This document shows positions 34,234 through 47,687 of a stretch of 64,000 nt of DNA, piece after piece. The notes under the pieces were generated by a model that made no database searches, was not told where the DNA came from, and saw only the letters and a program-made list of their open reading frames with translations. Every line of letters starts with the position of its first letter. Positions within the stretch are counted from its first letter, which is position 1. Location: contig NC_060256.1 in assembly GCF_921293095.1 (NCBI RefSeq), positions 88,939,851-89,003,850 on the forward strand. Reading direction: 5' to 3'. The position numbers were made by a program, and so were the translations under genes. The DNA is from Ischnura elegans. Taxonomy: Eukaryota; Arthropoda; Insecta; Odonata; Coenagrionidae.

Positions 34234-34786
34234 ATTGAAATTAAAGGTAGTTGCACTTTTCTACAATAATTTAATGTGTACCGCGTGTTTCATCTAACGG
34301 AGCTATCATCTGGTACAAGACATTGTAGTACATGAGAATATCAGATTCATACCTTTGAGGAAGGGATAGGGAGGATTTGACAAGTTTGGGGAAGGGATGA
34401 GGAACAGACTTACAGTACCCTTTTGGGGACTTCTCTCCCCCATCTCTTCCTTGCTTTGCTACTTATTACCACCTCTTCATTTCTAATCACATGAGGCATC
34501 TCTCCCTCCTTTCCCTTTCTTCTCCATTCCCTTGGCCTTCCCCTGGATTTTTCCACATCTCTTTAGATGCACGTTTTCTCAGTCTCTCCCCATTGTCCGC
34601 CCGTTTCCCACCCCTTCCTCAAGCTTTTCAAATCCTCCCCAATCCCTTCCTCAAAGGTATAAATGTGATGTTCTCATGCACTACAATGTCTTGTACTAGA
34701 TGATCTTTGATCTGAAATGTGTTGTACGCATTAAAGTACATATAATGGAAAAGTGCATCTGGTGTAACTACCTTTCATTTCAATAA
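34234..34786. mobile_element. Foldback element, long inverted repeats, 553 bp
   Basis: The outer arms read TTGAAATTAAAGGTAGTTGC on the left and, on the other strand, TTGAAATGAAAGGTAGTTAC on the right. Complementarity continues inward over roughly 160 nt (GAAAAGTGCA/TGCACTTTTC, GTACAAGACATTGTAGT/ACTACAATGTCTTGTAC, CTTTGAGGAAGGGA/TCCCTTCCTCAAAG). The central part is CT-rich. No coding capacity. Confidence 0.8.
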
Positions 34787-35230
34787 AATACATTACATAC
34801 CTAGATAAAAGAATAATTAAAAGACACTGGTATCTAAGGAAAATAAGAATACTAAATGGAATTTTCAGGCCAAGTCCCATCTGGATATTTCCTCTTTATT
34901 TTTATAGCTCTCTTAACTATTTTATATTTAATACCACATTTCTTTATCATTTAATACGTCAAGAATAATTTAGAACCAAAGCCTTCACTAACAGAAATTT
35001 TCACTACATGTTGTCCACATAAATCAACAAGGGGAAAAGCAAAATTCTATCACACCATTGCGGGATAAAAATCATTTGAGCAATCCTCAATTAGCAACAT
35101 GAAGGGAAGATTGATTATACATACCTCCAAGGTGACTACCCGCCCACCCAGAGCTTGCCTCAGCATAGCATGCATGAACAAAGAAGGGCCACCAGAGCAT
35201 GTATGAACAACACCTTGGAAATTAGATTGA

Positions 35231-35260
35231 CCATAGAGTAAGTATATACTCACTCTATGG
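35231..35260. repeat. Near-perfect 30-bp palindrome
   Basis: CCATAGAGTAAGTATATACTCACTCTATGG differs from its reverse complement only at one symmetric pair. ATTGACC lies just before it and again just after it, as if a tiny palindromic insert were flanked by a short duplication. Confidence 0.6.
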
Positions 35261-35810
35261 ATTGACCTAAAAAACTTCAGAGTGATCGCCAAGAAAAAAG
35301 TTACCTCCAAAGGTTGACCTGTGAGGCTATAGAACTAGCCAAAGAGGCAAGAATCTTTATTAGAGAGGACAGCTACCTACTCTATTATGCTTGGAAGAGA
35401 ATTTTAATGGGACCACTCTCAAAACCCAAATATCAATTCAGCCGATCAGAGCAAATTAAAACCACCAGTCTGACTGAGAAAACGACTGAGTCTAACATGA
35501 TTGCCATATATACATACAGGCCCATACATCATCAAACTCAATGTCTGACCTGAAGATGCTGGTGGGATTGCTGGCAAAACGGTCGTTATAAAAAATTAGG
35601 TGACAGCCTCGAAAACATGATTGCATAACCTATTCATTGAGGAAGCCTTTGCACAACCCAGGTTTTTTATTTATTTTGGCATTACTTGGTGGAATGAAGG
35701 CAGATCAAAAGCAAACATAAAATACTGTTCCACAAACTTTTCTAATGCTGTCAACTGATAGTTGGCCAATCAAATTTTTACATGGCTTTTATATAAAATT
35801 TTTACATTAA

Positions 35811-36126
35811 CAGTTCAGGACCTCAAATCCGAAAGGCTTGGGACCAAAGGGTTTCTGGATTTCTGGTCTTCATGGTATATTTTGTTAATTAATTAATTTA
35901 TAAATGCGTTCAGGCTCTTGTGCTTGATATTTGAGATCCCTACGTTTTCCTGCCAAGGTTGCTAGCGTATCTTGATAGCATGTGCTAACTTCCTCCTCAT
36001 CCCAGAACAAGGCTCGGAGAGTTGTGCCACAAGATGGCACGTCGAAACGCTACGCAGAGGAATTTTAAACATTCCGTATTTCTGGTTTTCCAGGTTCCTA
36101 GATTCCGGATTTGAGGTCCTCAACTG
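35811..36126. mobile_element. Tc1/mariner-superfamily MITE, 316 bp
   Basis: The left end is CAGTTCAGGACCTCAAATCC and the right end is GGATTTGAGGTCCTCAACTG, followed by TA; the left TA is mutated to AA. The interior carries a GTGCCA/TGGCAC hairpin followed by CGAAACG, like a decayed hammerhead core (36024-36048). Confidence 0.75.
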
Positions 36127-39100
36127 TATTTGACAAAAATGTAAAACTGGAAGTTTAAGAAATTCTCAACATGACAAAATGCTTTTTTGCATCTCAAATG
36201 ACATAATGTTCTCAATTATTGTCAACTGTTTTAAAACCTGACTTTTTTCTTGCTAACCCCCTCTCCCCCCTAAACCTCATCACCACCTCACCATCTCTAG
36301 GCTCCCCTCCTCATCCTTATACCTGTGTTAAGACCCACCCCCCTTACCCATCTCCCTCAATCTGTTTCCCCCTCCTCCCATTGTTGGATATATGAGGCTC
36401 GATTATACATCATCTTTTGGTTTACCTCAACAATGACTCAATAGCTTTTGAAACTAGTCGACAGCATTAAAAAGTGTGCAGATCAGTACTTCGTGTTTCC
36501 TTTTATTCTACCATGAATCAAAATGTATTTGTCTACTTGTCTTGAATAATCCAATAAGTATCTCGGTATCCAAACACCCAGACGAATTCCAAGGTACTCC
36601 GTCCCCAGTCTAAAAACTCAAGTTCCTGTCGGGGTTTTCCAATTCGCGAACTTGAATTTATTTATTTATAATTGACACCATGCACCTTTCTGTGGCCTTT
36701 GATATGAGGTTGCCCATCTAGAAGTTTGCAAGCGTAAATAAGAAGAATATATCAGTCTATGGAAATGGAGAAACCATCAAAATTCAATGGAAAAGATATT
36801 TAGCATATGAAACATAAACTGAAGGGCCGATACACCAAGGTACTACAGCAGTAAAATAATGTGTAGCATGGGTACATGTATGGTTGCACTGATAAAACAG
36901 GATGAACAAGCTAACTAATTCTAGGTGGTAACATAAATGACAGAAAATAGGCTGTACAAGTTCATGTTTATTTCATTTTCATTGATTTTGTTCGGAATTT
37001 AAACACATACAATCACTTTTTATTGAAACTTGCCACAAGGAAAAAAATAGCCAAGAGAGATATATTGAGAACATAAAATGTTACAACACCACACAGACAC
37101 CATTAGAACAGTATCCATGATGGAATAATTTAAAACAAAAATTTACTACATTCCTTCAATTTAATCATGATCTAGCGGAAGTTTTTTCGACAGAGTCTTC
37201 CAAATGTAAGTGTTGTATTAAATATGTTAAATTGATGGTTTGTTGGATAGGCACACAAATTGAGTCTGTTAAGCAACTTCTTAGCAAACAGAATAGCACT
37301 TCTTCACTTACACTCGTCCACACACAATTTGTCCGTTCACACTAAACACGTGCAGTTGGGGGACGACGCTTCATAACAGATTGGATGAAAGGAGCAGATC
37401 TTGCAACACACCACACTCACAGGAATAGTTGGCAGCATGCACTAACGTGTGTGTGTTTTATGGTTGGTGTACATCATTGAAGCCATTCTTTCCATGGGAA
37501 AATAACAGCAGGCCTCTTGCTTGAGTATTTATATTTGCACTGAAAAATGAACAGATACACATATTAACCAATTCATCTCTTAATTTTCCGTGGAATTCCT
37601 GGACCTAAATTCATGCATAATTTCCATTTATACTATATAAGATTAATAATCTGGATACCTGAATAACAGAAGCATCTACACAATGGAAGGTTTGCTAGGG
37701 TTTTTCAAAAAATATATTTTTTAAAGTTGCATATCCAAAAATACTGCTATCTTAGGGAGCGCTTCACAGTCGGCACTTTAGGCTAAAGTCTGCTTTTTCC
37801 GTTTCATAAAAGCCACTTTAGAAGAAAAATGGCTGCACCGGCTGCTATTGAAGTTGAAATATGAAGGTATTTGGGTAACGGTAATGAATAGGAACTAATT
37901 TTTTGGTGAGAACACAGCAGCAGACTGGCGCGTTTCAAGAAATAACCAGACACGTTATAGATGTCTTTTCTCTGAAAATTTATCGATCAGTATTGATGGA
38001 GATGACCCATTATTTATATTTTGAAGTTGAACTCTATCGGTCATTACACTACCAAGGAAATTTTTATGATTATGTGATAATTACAACACAGTAAGTGGTT
38101 GAAAAGGTTGGCATAATTTATATTGATTTTGTATACAAGCTAATTGTTAAGTTCTTAGGTTATTTATGTGTTTATATTCTAGAATTTCCCAAAGATACTT
38201 GAATATCATAGCAAAATTCTGTTTACATTGGCATCAATGGTCTTTGTAAGCAAAGACTTGATTTTCATGTCGTCTGGCCAGCCAAATGCTAGTTTCTATA
38301 CCTTGCATTGCATTTTAAGCGTTTTCATTCAATAATTGCTTAATGTACTCTTTCCGTATGCCTCCATATCACGTTTAACTTGTTTCTGTGATTTTGAACC
38401 TAGAGAGTTTCCGTTTCGTTTTTCGACTATGCATTTGAATGTTTACAATGATGATATAGGATCTCGTCATGAAAGGCAGCAATAAAAAGTAAAACATACT
38501 TTCCTTCATAGTCATATTATCTGCAGCAAAGCAATATTTTCTCGAGGATGTAGGATTGTTATGAAATTTTATTTACGCAGCATCACAGGCTTCATTGACA
38601 TTTTTTACTACAAAATTCGTGAATGGATAATCGCGTTAGGTATTCACATATGTCGAGGCATTTTTTGAAGTAGACAAAGAGATATTTATTGATATAAATC
38701 TATTCTCACATTCAAAATGTTTCATTGCGTGGCCATTCATTCATTGGTTATGATGATATAAGTATTCTTGAGTGTCCATTTCTCTAGTTTATTTAACCCC
38801 TTAGGTCAACATTCCAAGAATTAAAATATTGGTAAGCATAAAAGAATTCAATACACACCCATATCTCCTTTAAAATATGCATCCACCAGAGACAACCACT
38901 GATTGGTAAATCTTCAAATTAATTGGTACGGTTTCAAGTAAGCGCGAGAGAATTTCACCCACCTTCAATGAACGCATACCATCAAACTTCGACTGACATG
39001 TAGTACAAACAACCGTACGCAGTTAATCATACAAGATGATCATAAAATGATGTGAAAATATCAGCATTTGAATATTCACTTCAATGGAAACATCGAAGAA

Positions 39101-42100
39101 CATTACCAATGCACGAAGCTAATTAAAAGTGAGCTTTTATTCGGCCAACTAGGTCATTAAGGTACAAAAAAGTTACAAGTTAGTGGGGAAAAGCTTTCAA
39201 TAACGCAGTATTCATTTACATTTGCACACAATACGAGAGAACGAGAAAACGCAGCTTGATAAAATCATAGCAAAATACAACACAGAAACCCAGTCGCCAG
39301 AAACATGTACACAAGTACGCAATTAATATCGTGTGTCAACTTTTTCTTCACTTTTTAGCAGCGTTCATTGCCTTATAAGATTAGCTGCAATTACTAATAT
39401 TATATTTAGTTGCTGAAATTCACAATCCGTTGTTATTTACGGCAATGTATTCGAAGTGGGATTATATCCAATCGGTGGATTTGATAATTACAGATAAATT
39501 TATGGTATTAGTCATGAAAATTGCATGGAATTTGCAAAAGCTACTTGTTGAAAAATTTTGAAAGGCAAAATATTAATGTTCTAGTCAGATTGTAAAAATG
39601 TAGTATCATTTTCCTTATGTTTACATGTGGCCTCATTAAGATTTACATTCACCAGTTACCTACCTTTGTGATTTACAATGAGGAAATTTTATCTCAAAAG
39701 TTTTGAATCATCTTTCACCATAAGTTTTATAAATTTAATTTGGTTTTTCACTTGATCCCTTAATCAACAATACATCATTTCTTCTGACGACAACGCACAT
39801 TAAAAAAAATACTTTGTCGCAGTGTTGCCTTTCTCCCAGTAACTGATATATTCAACTAAAATATATTTAATCTGGAATGTGTCTGGTCCTACACATTCCG
39901 GGCTGTTGATCTTCATCTGTATGTTATTTCATATCTCAAGATGGCACACACTGCTCAGAATGAAATTTAATCACACGATTCATGTATTTATTTGTGATGG
40001 AATAAATGTATTTTTTGTAAAGCATTAAATTTATGCATTAGTTATAAATAATATGAACAAGAATTATATGTATTTTACACAATCAGTGATTTTACCTCCA
40101 GGCATATCAAGACAGACCAGCAAACTGTTGAATCTTTACCCAAATGGAACATCACATCTAATCGCACAAACTTCATTAACCACACAATTATTCTCGCAAT
40201 TAAATTCTTAAAATGATTTCTTAAGTGCCACAACAAAGAATAGTCATTTTGAACTACATTTTACCTTCATTCTGCATTTTTGTAACACAATTTTATGTTA
40301 GTCATATCAAATTCATTTGAAGAAGAATGTTGCAATCAAGAATTTTGAAATATTTAATTTATAATAAATATTATTAAGACTGCTTTTATTATTACCTGAT
40401 CCACTTAAGTCTGTCATGCTGTTCAAGCGACATATGTATAAACTTTCCTGAAAAGTAGAAAAAAAGAGTAAATTGTACAAAACAGATCATTGACAAGAGA
40501 GTACAAGGCAAAGTATATGCATAAAATTTTTCCTGCATGTCTATACTCATCAACCTTGGAAACAAAATCGGTCAGCATACAAAATCACTTTTCAATACCT
40601 AATCATTCGTGGAATAAGAGCTCTCCACATTGACATATGTACGTACACATTCGTAAATTCTATGTTTTAATTAAGGTTAACCTACACATATTAAAGGTTA
40701 AATAGTGATATTCAAAATCACTTTACAAAGTCCTATTCAAATGTGCATGTCACTCTTCCTAAACAAAAATAGCTGAGGGCTCTAAAATGTTTAATTTACA
40801 TCACTCATATTTAAGATGTGTAACTGCAACAAATAAGTTCACAGCTGAATTATACAACAAATCATCTTTTAGGTATATGCTTAGACAGCTTGCATGGGCT
40901 TAATGACAAAGTTCAATGGTTTCATTGTATCATTATTGTATTAACTCCATTGTACATCATCTTGCCATTAATTTTATATATGGTATTTCTTAATTCGTAA
41001 TTATGGAAACATAATTCTTTGTCCATTTAACTTTTGGCATGTCTAATACCTATTCTAGTTTCCTATCCCAGTCAAGGAAAATTTTACCCCAGGATTTATC
41101 TATGAGGGCTACATTGTGGTGTTCAGGATTTTTAATGGCTTTAAACAGCATTGAGTCCACCTAGATTTATTTTCTCACACTCTATGTAATCTGGACCAGA
41201 TCAAAATGTTACATTCAACTGCAAGCAGTCCACTAAATAAAGGGCTAAGTGCATCACGCTGCTGCAATGTTTCAAATGCTAGTTTCCATTGCCTGAGACT
41301 GCACTGAGGTAGTAAAAAGTAACTGAGGTTAAGGAGTGGTTGCACAATTTTTGGAAATATGTAGTGGAAAAAAATATTCATAGCATTTAAATTCATAATA
41401 AAGGATATTTAAATGTTTACCCCTATATGTTTGGCATCGTTGGTTCCTACACTACGAATTAGCAAAGGACGACTGATAATTAAAGTCTGAGAAATCAAAA
41501 GCACAAAAAAATAATTAAATATTCATTTTGTCATCTAGTACTGTGTCAATTTTGGGAATTTTGCATTCTTAAGTGCACTTTTCGAAAACTACGCATTAGT
41601 GGCAACGTGATTCATGGGGCATGATCACACCATTATCCGCACCATACTCGGATAGAGATGAGAATGGACTCTATTCTAAACTGGTTCGTAAATGTGAAAT
41701 TTCTTAGTAACGAAGATTCCCTACGCTTTTATATGTCAATGTCACCACCAGAGAAAACTGTTCTTCATCGCAAAATTTTGTTGTATCCCTGTTTGCTTAC
41801 CAAAGCTTTACAGTACTCGATTTTCAAGCTATTGAAAGAAGAATTTCAACTTAAAAGGCTTAATTCACCATATTTATAATATTCTTAGATGGTATTTAAT
41901 ATTAGTAAAAAGGACTCCAAAAATACATATTTTTAAACGAAAAGAAATCTGAAAAATACCATTTTTGCCTCCATTCGTGCTTCAAACTGCAGAAAAATAC
42001 TAATTTAAATTCTGAGATGAAGTATCTATGACAATGAAATGACAACCATGGAAAAAAAAAGTCTATGAAAATTACTTGGACCTTTTTCCATAGAAAAATA

Positions 42101-43867
42101 AGTTCGGCATTTCTTTTAGGCAGTATACAACTGGGATGGTTCTTAGACTTTATAAAAATAAGGACTCTTAACGATAATTATTAAAAATTAAAAGTAAAAA
42201 TATGCATAAGGAAAACAACAATAAACATACTAACTCAAATTTAAACGTTCCTCTTGCTGAACTACTGAGACACGGAAAAGGCAGACAATCTTCCATTGTC
42301 TCCGGTCCATTTCACTCCATTTCAGTTTTCTGGTTAGTTAAGCCTTCTTTGTATTCAACTTCCTTCTTATTTCTACCAAAAATATCTTTCGAGCAGACTT
42401 AAAATCTTTAAATTCATCATCTGGTTGTTTTCAACACATTTAAAAAAAAAATGCCATTTGCTTCTGATACTAAAAGTCTATGAACGAGAATTCATAAAAC
42501 CTCTAAACTCTGAGGAAGAGGAAATGTTTGCTGACTAGGATCACCTGGACTAAGCAAATCACCACTTTTAACAAGAACACAAGCAGATTCAGAAAAGCAC
42601 AAGTTACTTGATGTCAGAGGGTAGTTGCGTATATTTTTATCATTATCTAGATGGATAGACTATTACTCCAGGAATACGCATTTCATGCCATCAGATTTTC
42701 AAATGATGATGACCATTTTATGTAATCAACAAAAATGTCATAATTATTACATGAAGATGAGTGCAGTGATTCTAAAATGCTCCAATAAGTTCAGTTGACG
42801 AAATATTAGAATGTCTATTCCATACAATAACTCTCCTCCTGGTTAACACCATTTATGGCATAGAAAATTATGTATTATCTACATAAAATGTCATCAGTAC
42901 AATAGCCATAATGGGTGCCATATTGAGCTTTTTCAAATGAGGTTAAATTCGACCTTTGATTTCCAAGTTAACCAAGATTCATTAATATAAGTCACTTGTG
43001 TATCATTGACTCATTAATGATTGTACATAAACTGCAATTAATAGATTTTGATTTTTTACATGAAGAAAACTACCCTCTTCAGCAACCATTTGATTTTATT
43101 CATCTCCCAGTCACAAGTCTGCATTGCTCTACTGTCCCTTCCCTGCCTATAGATAGATAGATCGGAACAATGACTAGATGCTTGCATGAGATAAAGTTGC
43201 AGTGCAAAACAGTAAATTGTGTAAACCTTTAAGTGATTTTACGAATGGTTGGATGAAAAACAGTAGGGCTGCTCGACCTCCACTTGATTTCTAGATTGAT
43301 ATGCTTGAGTCTCAAACTCGTTTAGTACAATTGAGAATTAGTGCACGTCAATGGCTAGGTCATTTTGTACCATTAACACATTCAATGCGGATGATATTTA
43401 CGCCGAAACCTCCAGAGACGGATGGGTGATTTTCCTTCATAACGGTGGTCTTGGAAGTAATACAACAGAATTTGCAATTTTTTTTGTTTCTATTTCTCGC
43501 AATTTGTAAAAAACGTTAATGACATACATGTATGCCACCCGTCACCAGTAATTGATAATTCACGCAACCCGCATTACACACATGCAATTTTCCTTGTATG
43601 AAGCAGTGAACTTTTCATATTTCCGTTTATATTACTTCTTCTACCGTTGATTCCTTAGGATAATGACGAAAATATCTTGGAATTACTCTTTACGTGTATT
43701 TTTTTGTTTACACGGCCGTAGATTTAATTTTTACAAGTCACATAAGTAGAACACACAATGAACGGCAAGAAAAATATAAATTTATGGAATAAAACATTTT
43801 TTTTAATCAAAGCCAATCTATGTTACCTCAGAGTTATTGCAAAATTGAAACATTTCAATAAAAATTC

Positions 43868-44068
43868 TCACAAGTTTTTATGATATATTTGAAAGCAAGG
43901 CCTTAGACAGAGCCCTGGTTGACCTTCACATTCTGGGCAAATCGTAGTCACTGTCCTACGGATGCCTTCACGGTTAGTGAAGAAATGAAGAGCCTGCATC
44001 ATTCCTAAAAACCTATCACGGCACATTTTCTCCCGAATATCGCTACTTGCGCTAATTCTGACCTCCAA
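43868..44068 (-). pseudogene. piggyBac transposase remnant, N- and C-terminal pieces fused by deletion
   Basis: The frame joins a segment like the transposase N-terminal half (REKMCRDRFLGMMQALHFFT) directly to the C-terminal cysteine-rich domain (REGIRRTVTTICPECEGQPG, then LCLRPCFQIYHKNL and a stop at 43868). In a full transposase several hundred residues, including the DDD catalytic core, lie between these. The in-frame join indicates an internal deletion, so no activity is possible. Confidence 0.85.
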
Positions 44069-44640
44069 TCGTTAGAAATCGTGTTAACCCAAATTGCGCC
44101 CCTGTGGAGAAGAAGGCCCAGCCAAGTTTCTAGTTCTCCCTGCCCAACGGCTTCCAATCCATTATGCCCTTAGTGAAGGCCCTTGGTGAAGGATTTCGGA
44201 GGAAAATGCTTTCTGCATTTTTCTCCGTCTATGAGAGGATTATTCCAAAGAAAATATCATTTGCAAGTTGAAATAATCCCTGGGAGTGCCGCTGGTAGGG
44301 AGGGACTGCAACCTTGAGCCTTAAAAATTATCCAGCAAAATAGTACAATTTGTGTAATAGAGTGTTGCATATGTGATTAATATGTCAGTTTTTATGAAAA
44401 TTAAGACTGTATCTGTACCTAACACTAGAATGTATTAATGACCTACAAAATGAAAACACCATAATGAACAGACGACAAGTAATTGATGTGGAGCAATGAC
44501 TGAGAAAATATGCCGTAAAATTAGGAAAAAAACCCAAAATATGTAAAAAAAATGTAATTTGCAATAATGATTTTAAAAATTATTAATAAAGTATAAAATA
44601 CGACCTTATGGACCGCATGGAAACATTTTGGAATAAAATA

Positions 44641-47600
44641 CAGTAAACTCTTGATTTTACGAAGCAGGATTTTACGAAGTTTTCGATTATACGAAGTGAT
44701 ATTGCGGTCCCGGTGAAAAGCCTATGCTAAATACATGGCGCTATTCGATTATACGAAGTTTCGATTATACGAAATTTTTTGAATTTACGAACCTCGGCTC
44801 GGTCCCTAGGAGCAAATGGCATTCGTTTACACGAACTACGGCGAAATATTTGTCAACAAAACTAGTTACGCCGGCGTAAGTAGCTAAAAAATCAGCGCTT
44901 CCAACTGTGGTCCATCAAAAGTGCGAAATCGTAAATGATAATGCAACTTTGGAGAGAAATGGGTCGCCAAAAACCTCACTGTAGGAATTTAGGGGGAGTA
45001 GGAGTTCAGTTAAAATATCGCGGCTGACATTATGCCCCTATTTACGTGCCTGTTCGTAAACATAGCATCGACAATAATTCGTAGTTTAACATGTCAGGAA
45101 GGTCGCGCGGAGTATTTCGAACACCCCTAATTAACCCTTTGCACTGCTGTGAACGTACTTCGAAGACTACTTGACTACTTTTCGCCGAAGCACTTCGAAG
45201 GGTCCCTAATCCGGGACCCTTTCCTCGACCAGCTCACCCTCGCTGGCCCCTTAAACTGAGCTATTTTTAATGCATTACCTGACGCAACCCTGGGTTTCAA
45301 AGGGCAAAGGTGCCATGGGGGGAAAAAGAGTAAAGTACGTGTTACTGTGGGGCTGTGCGTCAACCAAACGGGCACGGACAAAATAAGCCCGTTGTCATTG
45401 GGAAATTTGAAAGGCCACGGTGCTTAAAACATGTAAAATTGGAAGCCCTCCCCGTTTTTTACCATGCAAATAAAAACAGCTGGATGACCCGAGAAATTTT
45501 CCAGCAAACGGTTATACGTCTACACAGAAAAATTGCTGGAGAGAACAGCAAAATTGTTTTAATAATGGATAATGCCACCGTTCATAAATACGTGGAAGAT
45601 CTAAAATTGGCTAATGTTCGAGTCCTCTTTTTACCCCCGAACTCGACTAGCAAGTCCCAGCCCTTGGACCAAGGCATTATCCAGGATTTTAAAGTCCTAT
45701 ACCGGAAGAAGCTTGAGCGGTATTACTTGCGCTGGATCGGTATGTATACATTCATCTATTTTGCTCATGTGCGTTTGGATATCGATTTAGATATTTTTAT
45801 TCATGATTATCATTCTTTCAAATCTATTTGCTACTTTTATGAATGGGAACAGAAATTAATAACATCCCGAAATGGACGTTGATACATGCAATCCGCGCCA
45901 TAATATCTTTTCGTGTATATATTGGCCTTTACGAATGAACAACTTAAATATCTTAAGTACTGGGCTCTATTTACCGCCAATTTATATTTCAGGCTTCTCG
46001 TAATGAAGACGCACTTCCAAGTCTATATGAACCATGAACTTTCTTCTCACGCGCTTCCCTGTTCTCCCATGCTGGGGTTCTGTCTTTCCAAAGCCGTCCC
46101 TTCCCTCCTGCCGCCTTTGGCTGATCTTGCTGACACACACCTTACGCATCCCAAACCCATCCTTCCCCAGCATTTCCCATTCACTCCCTCCCTAAGGAGA
46201 CTGAGCTTGTGTGCGTCGCAAAAAAATACGGCCCCCAAAAGTAGACTGAGGCAGAGCTGAAGGCCATTTCCCCACCCTTCTTTGTCCTGCCCCCTTCACC
46301 AGTCCTTGAGCTGACCACACTTCTTCCCTCAGGCAATCCCCATCCCACTCTTATTCACCCCACCCACTGGGAACGTTCCCCGATTGTGGAGAAGGGCATG
46401 GTTCATCTTTACCTGCAACGGGGGGAAGTTATTAACCGGAGAGAGGCGGAAGAAGTATCTTCCACTATCGGGAAAATGGTGCCGCGCTTATAATTGTCTC
46501 TCTTCTTCTCAGCTGACTTTTCAATTGAAATTAATTTCTTTGCTCTTTCCACACTATATTTATTTTCGATTATGGCGCGACTATTTTTTAGTGCTAAAAC
46601 TAAGAAAATCTTTTCTCTATGTCAATGATCCTTTGCCTAACTTTCAATACGGCGGAGAAAGGAACACGAAAACTAAATGAGGTGACGGTACAGGTTTTTG
46701 CGTGTCATTTTTTGGGAATTCACGCTAGCGAACCAATACTTAACCACATTGAGAAATGATAAAACGTCTCTTGTAGGAAAACAATCAATGTGGATAATAA
46801 CGTTTCTATCTATATTTCTCCGATACTGTAAGATGTTTCTCCTGTCGTTTTCCGGTTGGAACCTTGCTCCTGTCGGCATAAAAGGAGAGAAACATACTAT
46901 ATGAACAGGTCACCTCACACCCGGTATGAAGAATACAGTACTGATGAAGAATTAAGTCTTTTATGGCAACGTCTGCGAAGATGATGGAACACAGTAGTCG
47001 GACGGAGAACTCAAACAGAATTTACTTCAAATATTCGCCAGAAGATAATCACATCCTACGTTATTTATGATCGTAATTGAATCTCAGTGAAAATAGAGCA
47101 CATTCTGCTGAAAATACGAAGTAACTCGAAATATTAACTTACGAAGGTTATTTTGGAAACGGGCTCAGACCCTTGTTTTTCTTTTTTTTCTCGTCACTGA
47201 GCGATAGAGGGCGACATAAATGGCGGTTAGGCCGGCTGCCGCTAAAATTCCGTGGGTGTCAGAAACAAATATCTATATTTTGCATACTTAATAGTAGCTT
47301 ATGGCTCCTAACCACAAATTTATAACTGTTAATTCTTATAATAAACATTGCAATTCATTATTTGATTACATTTTCTAAACTGGTCGGGAATTTCTTTAGC
47401 GATCGTTGATGTTGAAGTATGAACAAGAAATGGGAATTTTATGGTGGTATAATTATTTAACGATTTTTCACATCATAAATCGATAGCAAAAAGCCTTTTC
47501 TATGAATTATACCGAGAATAACCACCGAAAACATTTAAATAAGACCACTTAAGACAAAAAACGGCGGAAGAAACAAAAGCGAACATTTTTTTCGTGACTT

Positions 47601-47687
47601 ACGAAAAAGGTTTGAATTTACGAAACTCGATTTTACGAAGTGCCAATTTTCCGGTCCCACTGACTTCGTAAAATCAAGAGTTTACTG
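44641..47687 (+). mobile_element. Pogo/Tigger-type DNA transposon, 3.05 kb, degenerate
   Basis: Terminal inverted repeats CAGTAAACTCTTGATTTTAC and GTAAAATCAAGAGTTTACTG are identical, and TA lies on both sides (44639-44640 and 47688-47689). Sub-terminal ATTTTACGAAG/ATTATACGAAG repeats occur near the left end and a similar ATTTTACGAAG near the right end. A broken transposase lies at about 45245-45882. The 46010-46400 stretch is CT-rich and may be a further insertion. Confidence 0.88.
45245..45882 (+). pseudogene. Pogo/Tigger DDE transposase pseudogene
   Basis: The main frame (from 45355) has NKPVVIGKFERPRCLKHVKL, then SWMTREIF, KIVLIMDNATVHKYVEDLKL with the second catalytic Asp, and VLFLPPNSTSKSQPLDQGII, the hallmark block ahead of the third acidic residue. 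Just upstream another frame reads LGFKGQRCHGGKKSK and VTVGLCVNQTGTDK, so a frameshift lies near 45385. The DNA-binding N-terminus was not found and the C-terminus diverges after RKKLERYYLRW. Confidence 0.87.

Larger units (their letters stand above)
32867..43372. other. Intergenic AT-rich DNA upstream of PABIR
   Basis: The first few hundred bases should include the PABIR promoter; no TATA box or other element can be assigned with confidence. Recognisable pieces are the elements at 33713-33905, 34234-34786 and 35811-36126, and a near-palindrome at 35231-35260. From 36127 to 43372 I see no gene, no transposase and no clear repeat, only scattered short open frames without family resemblance. Confidence 0.55.
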
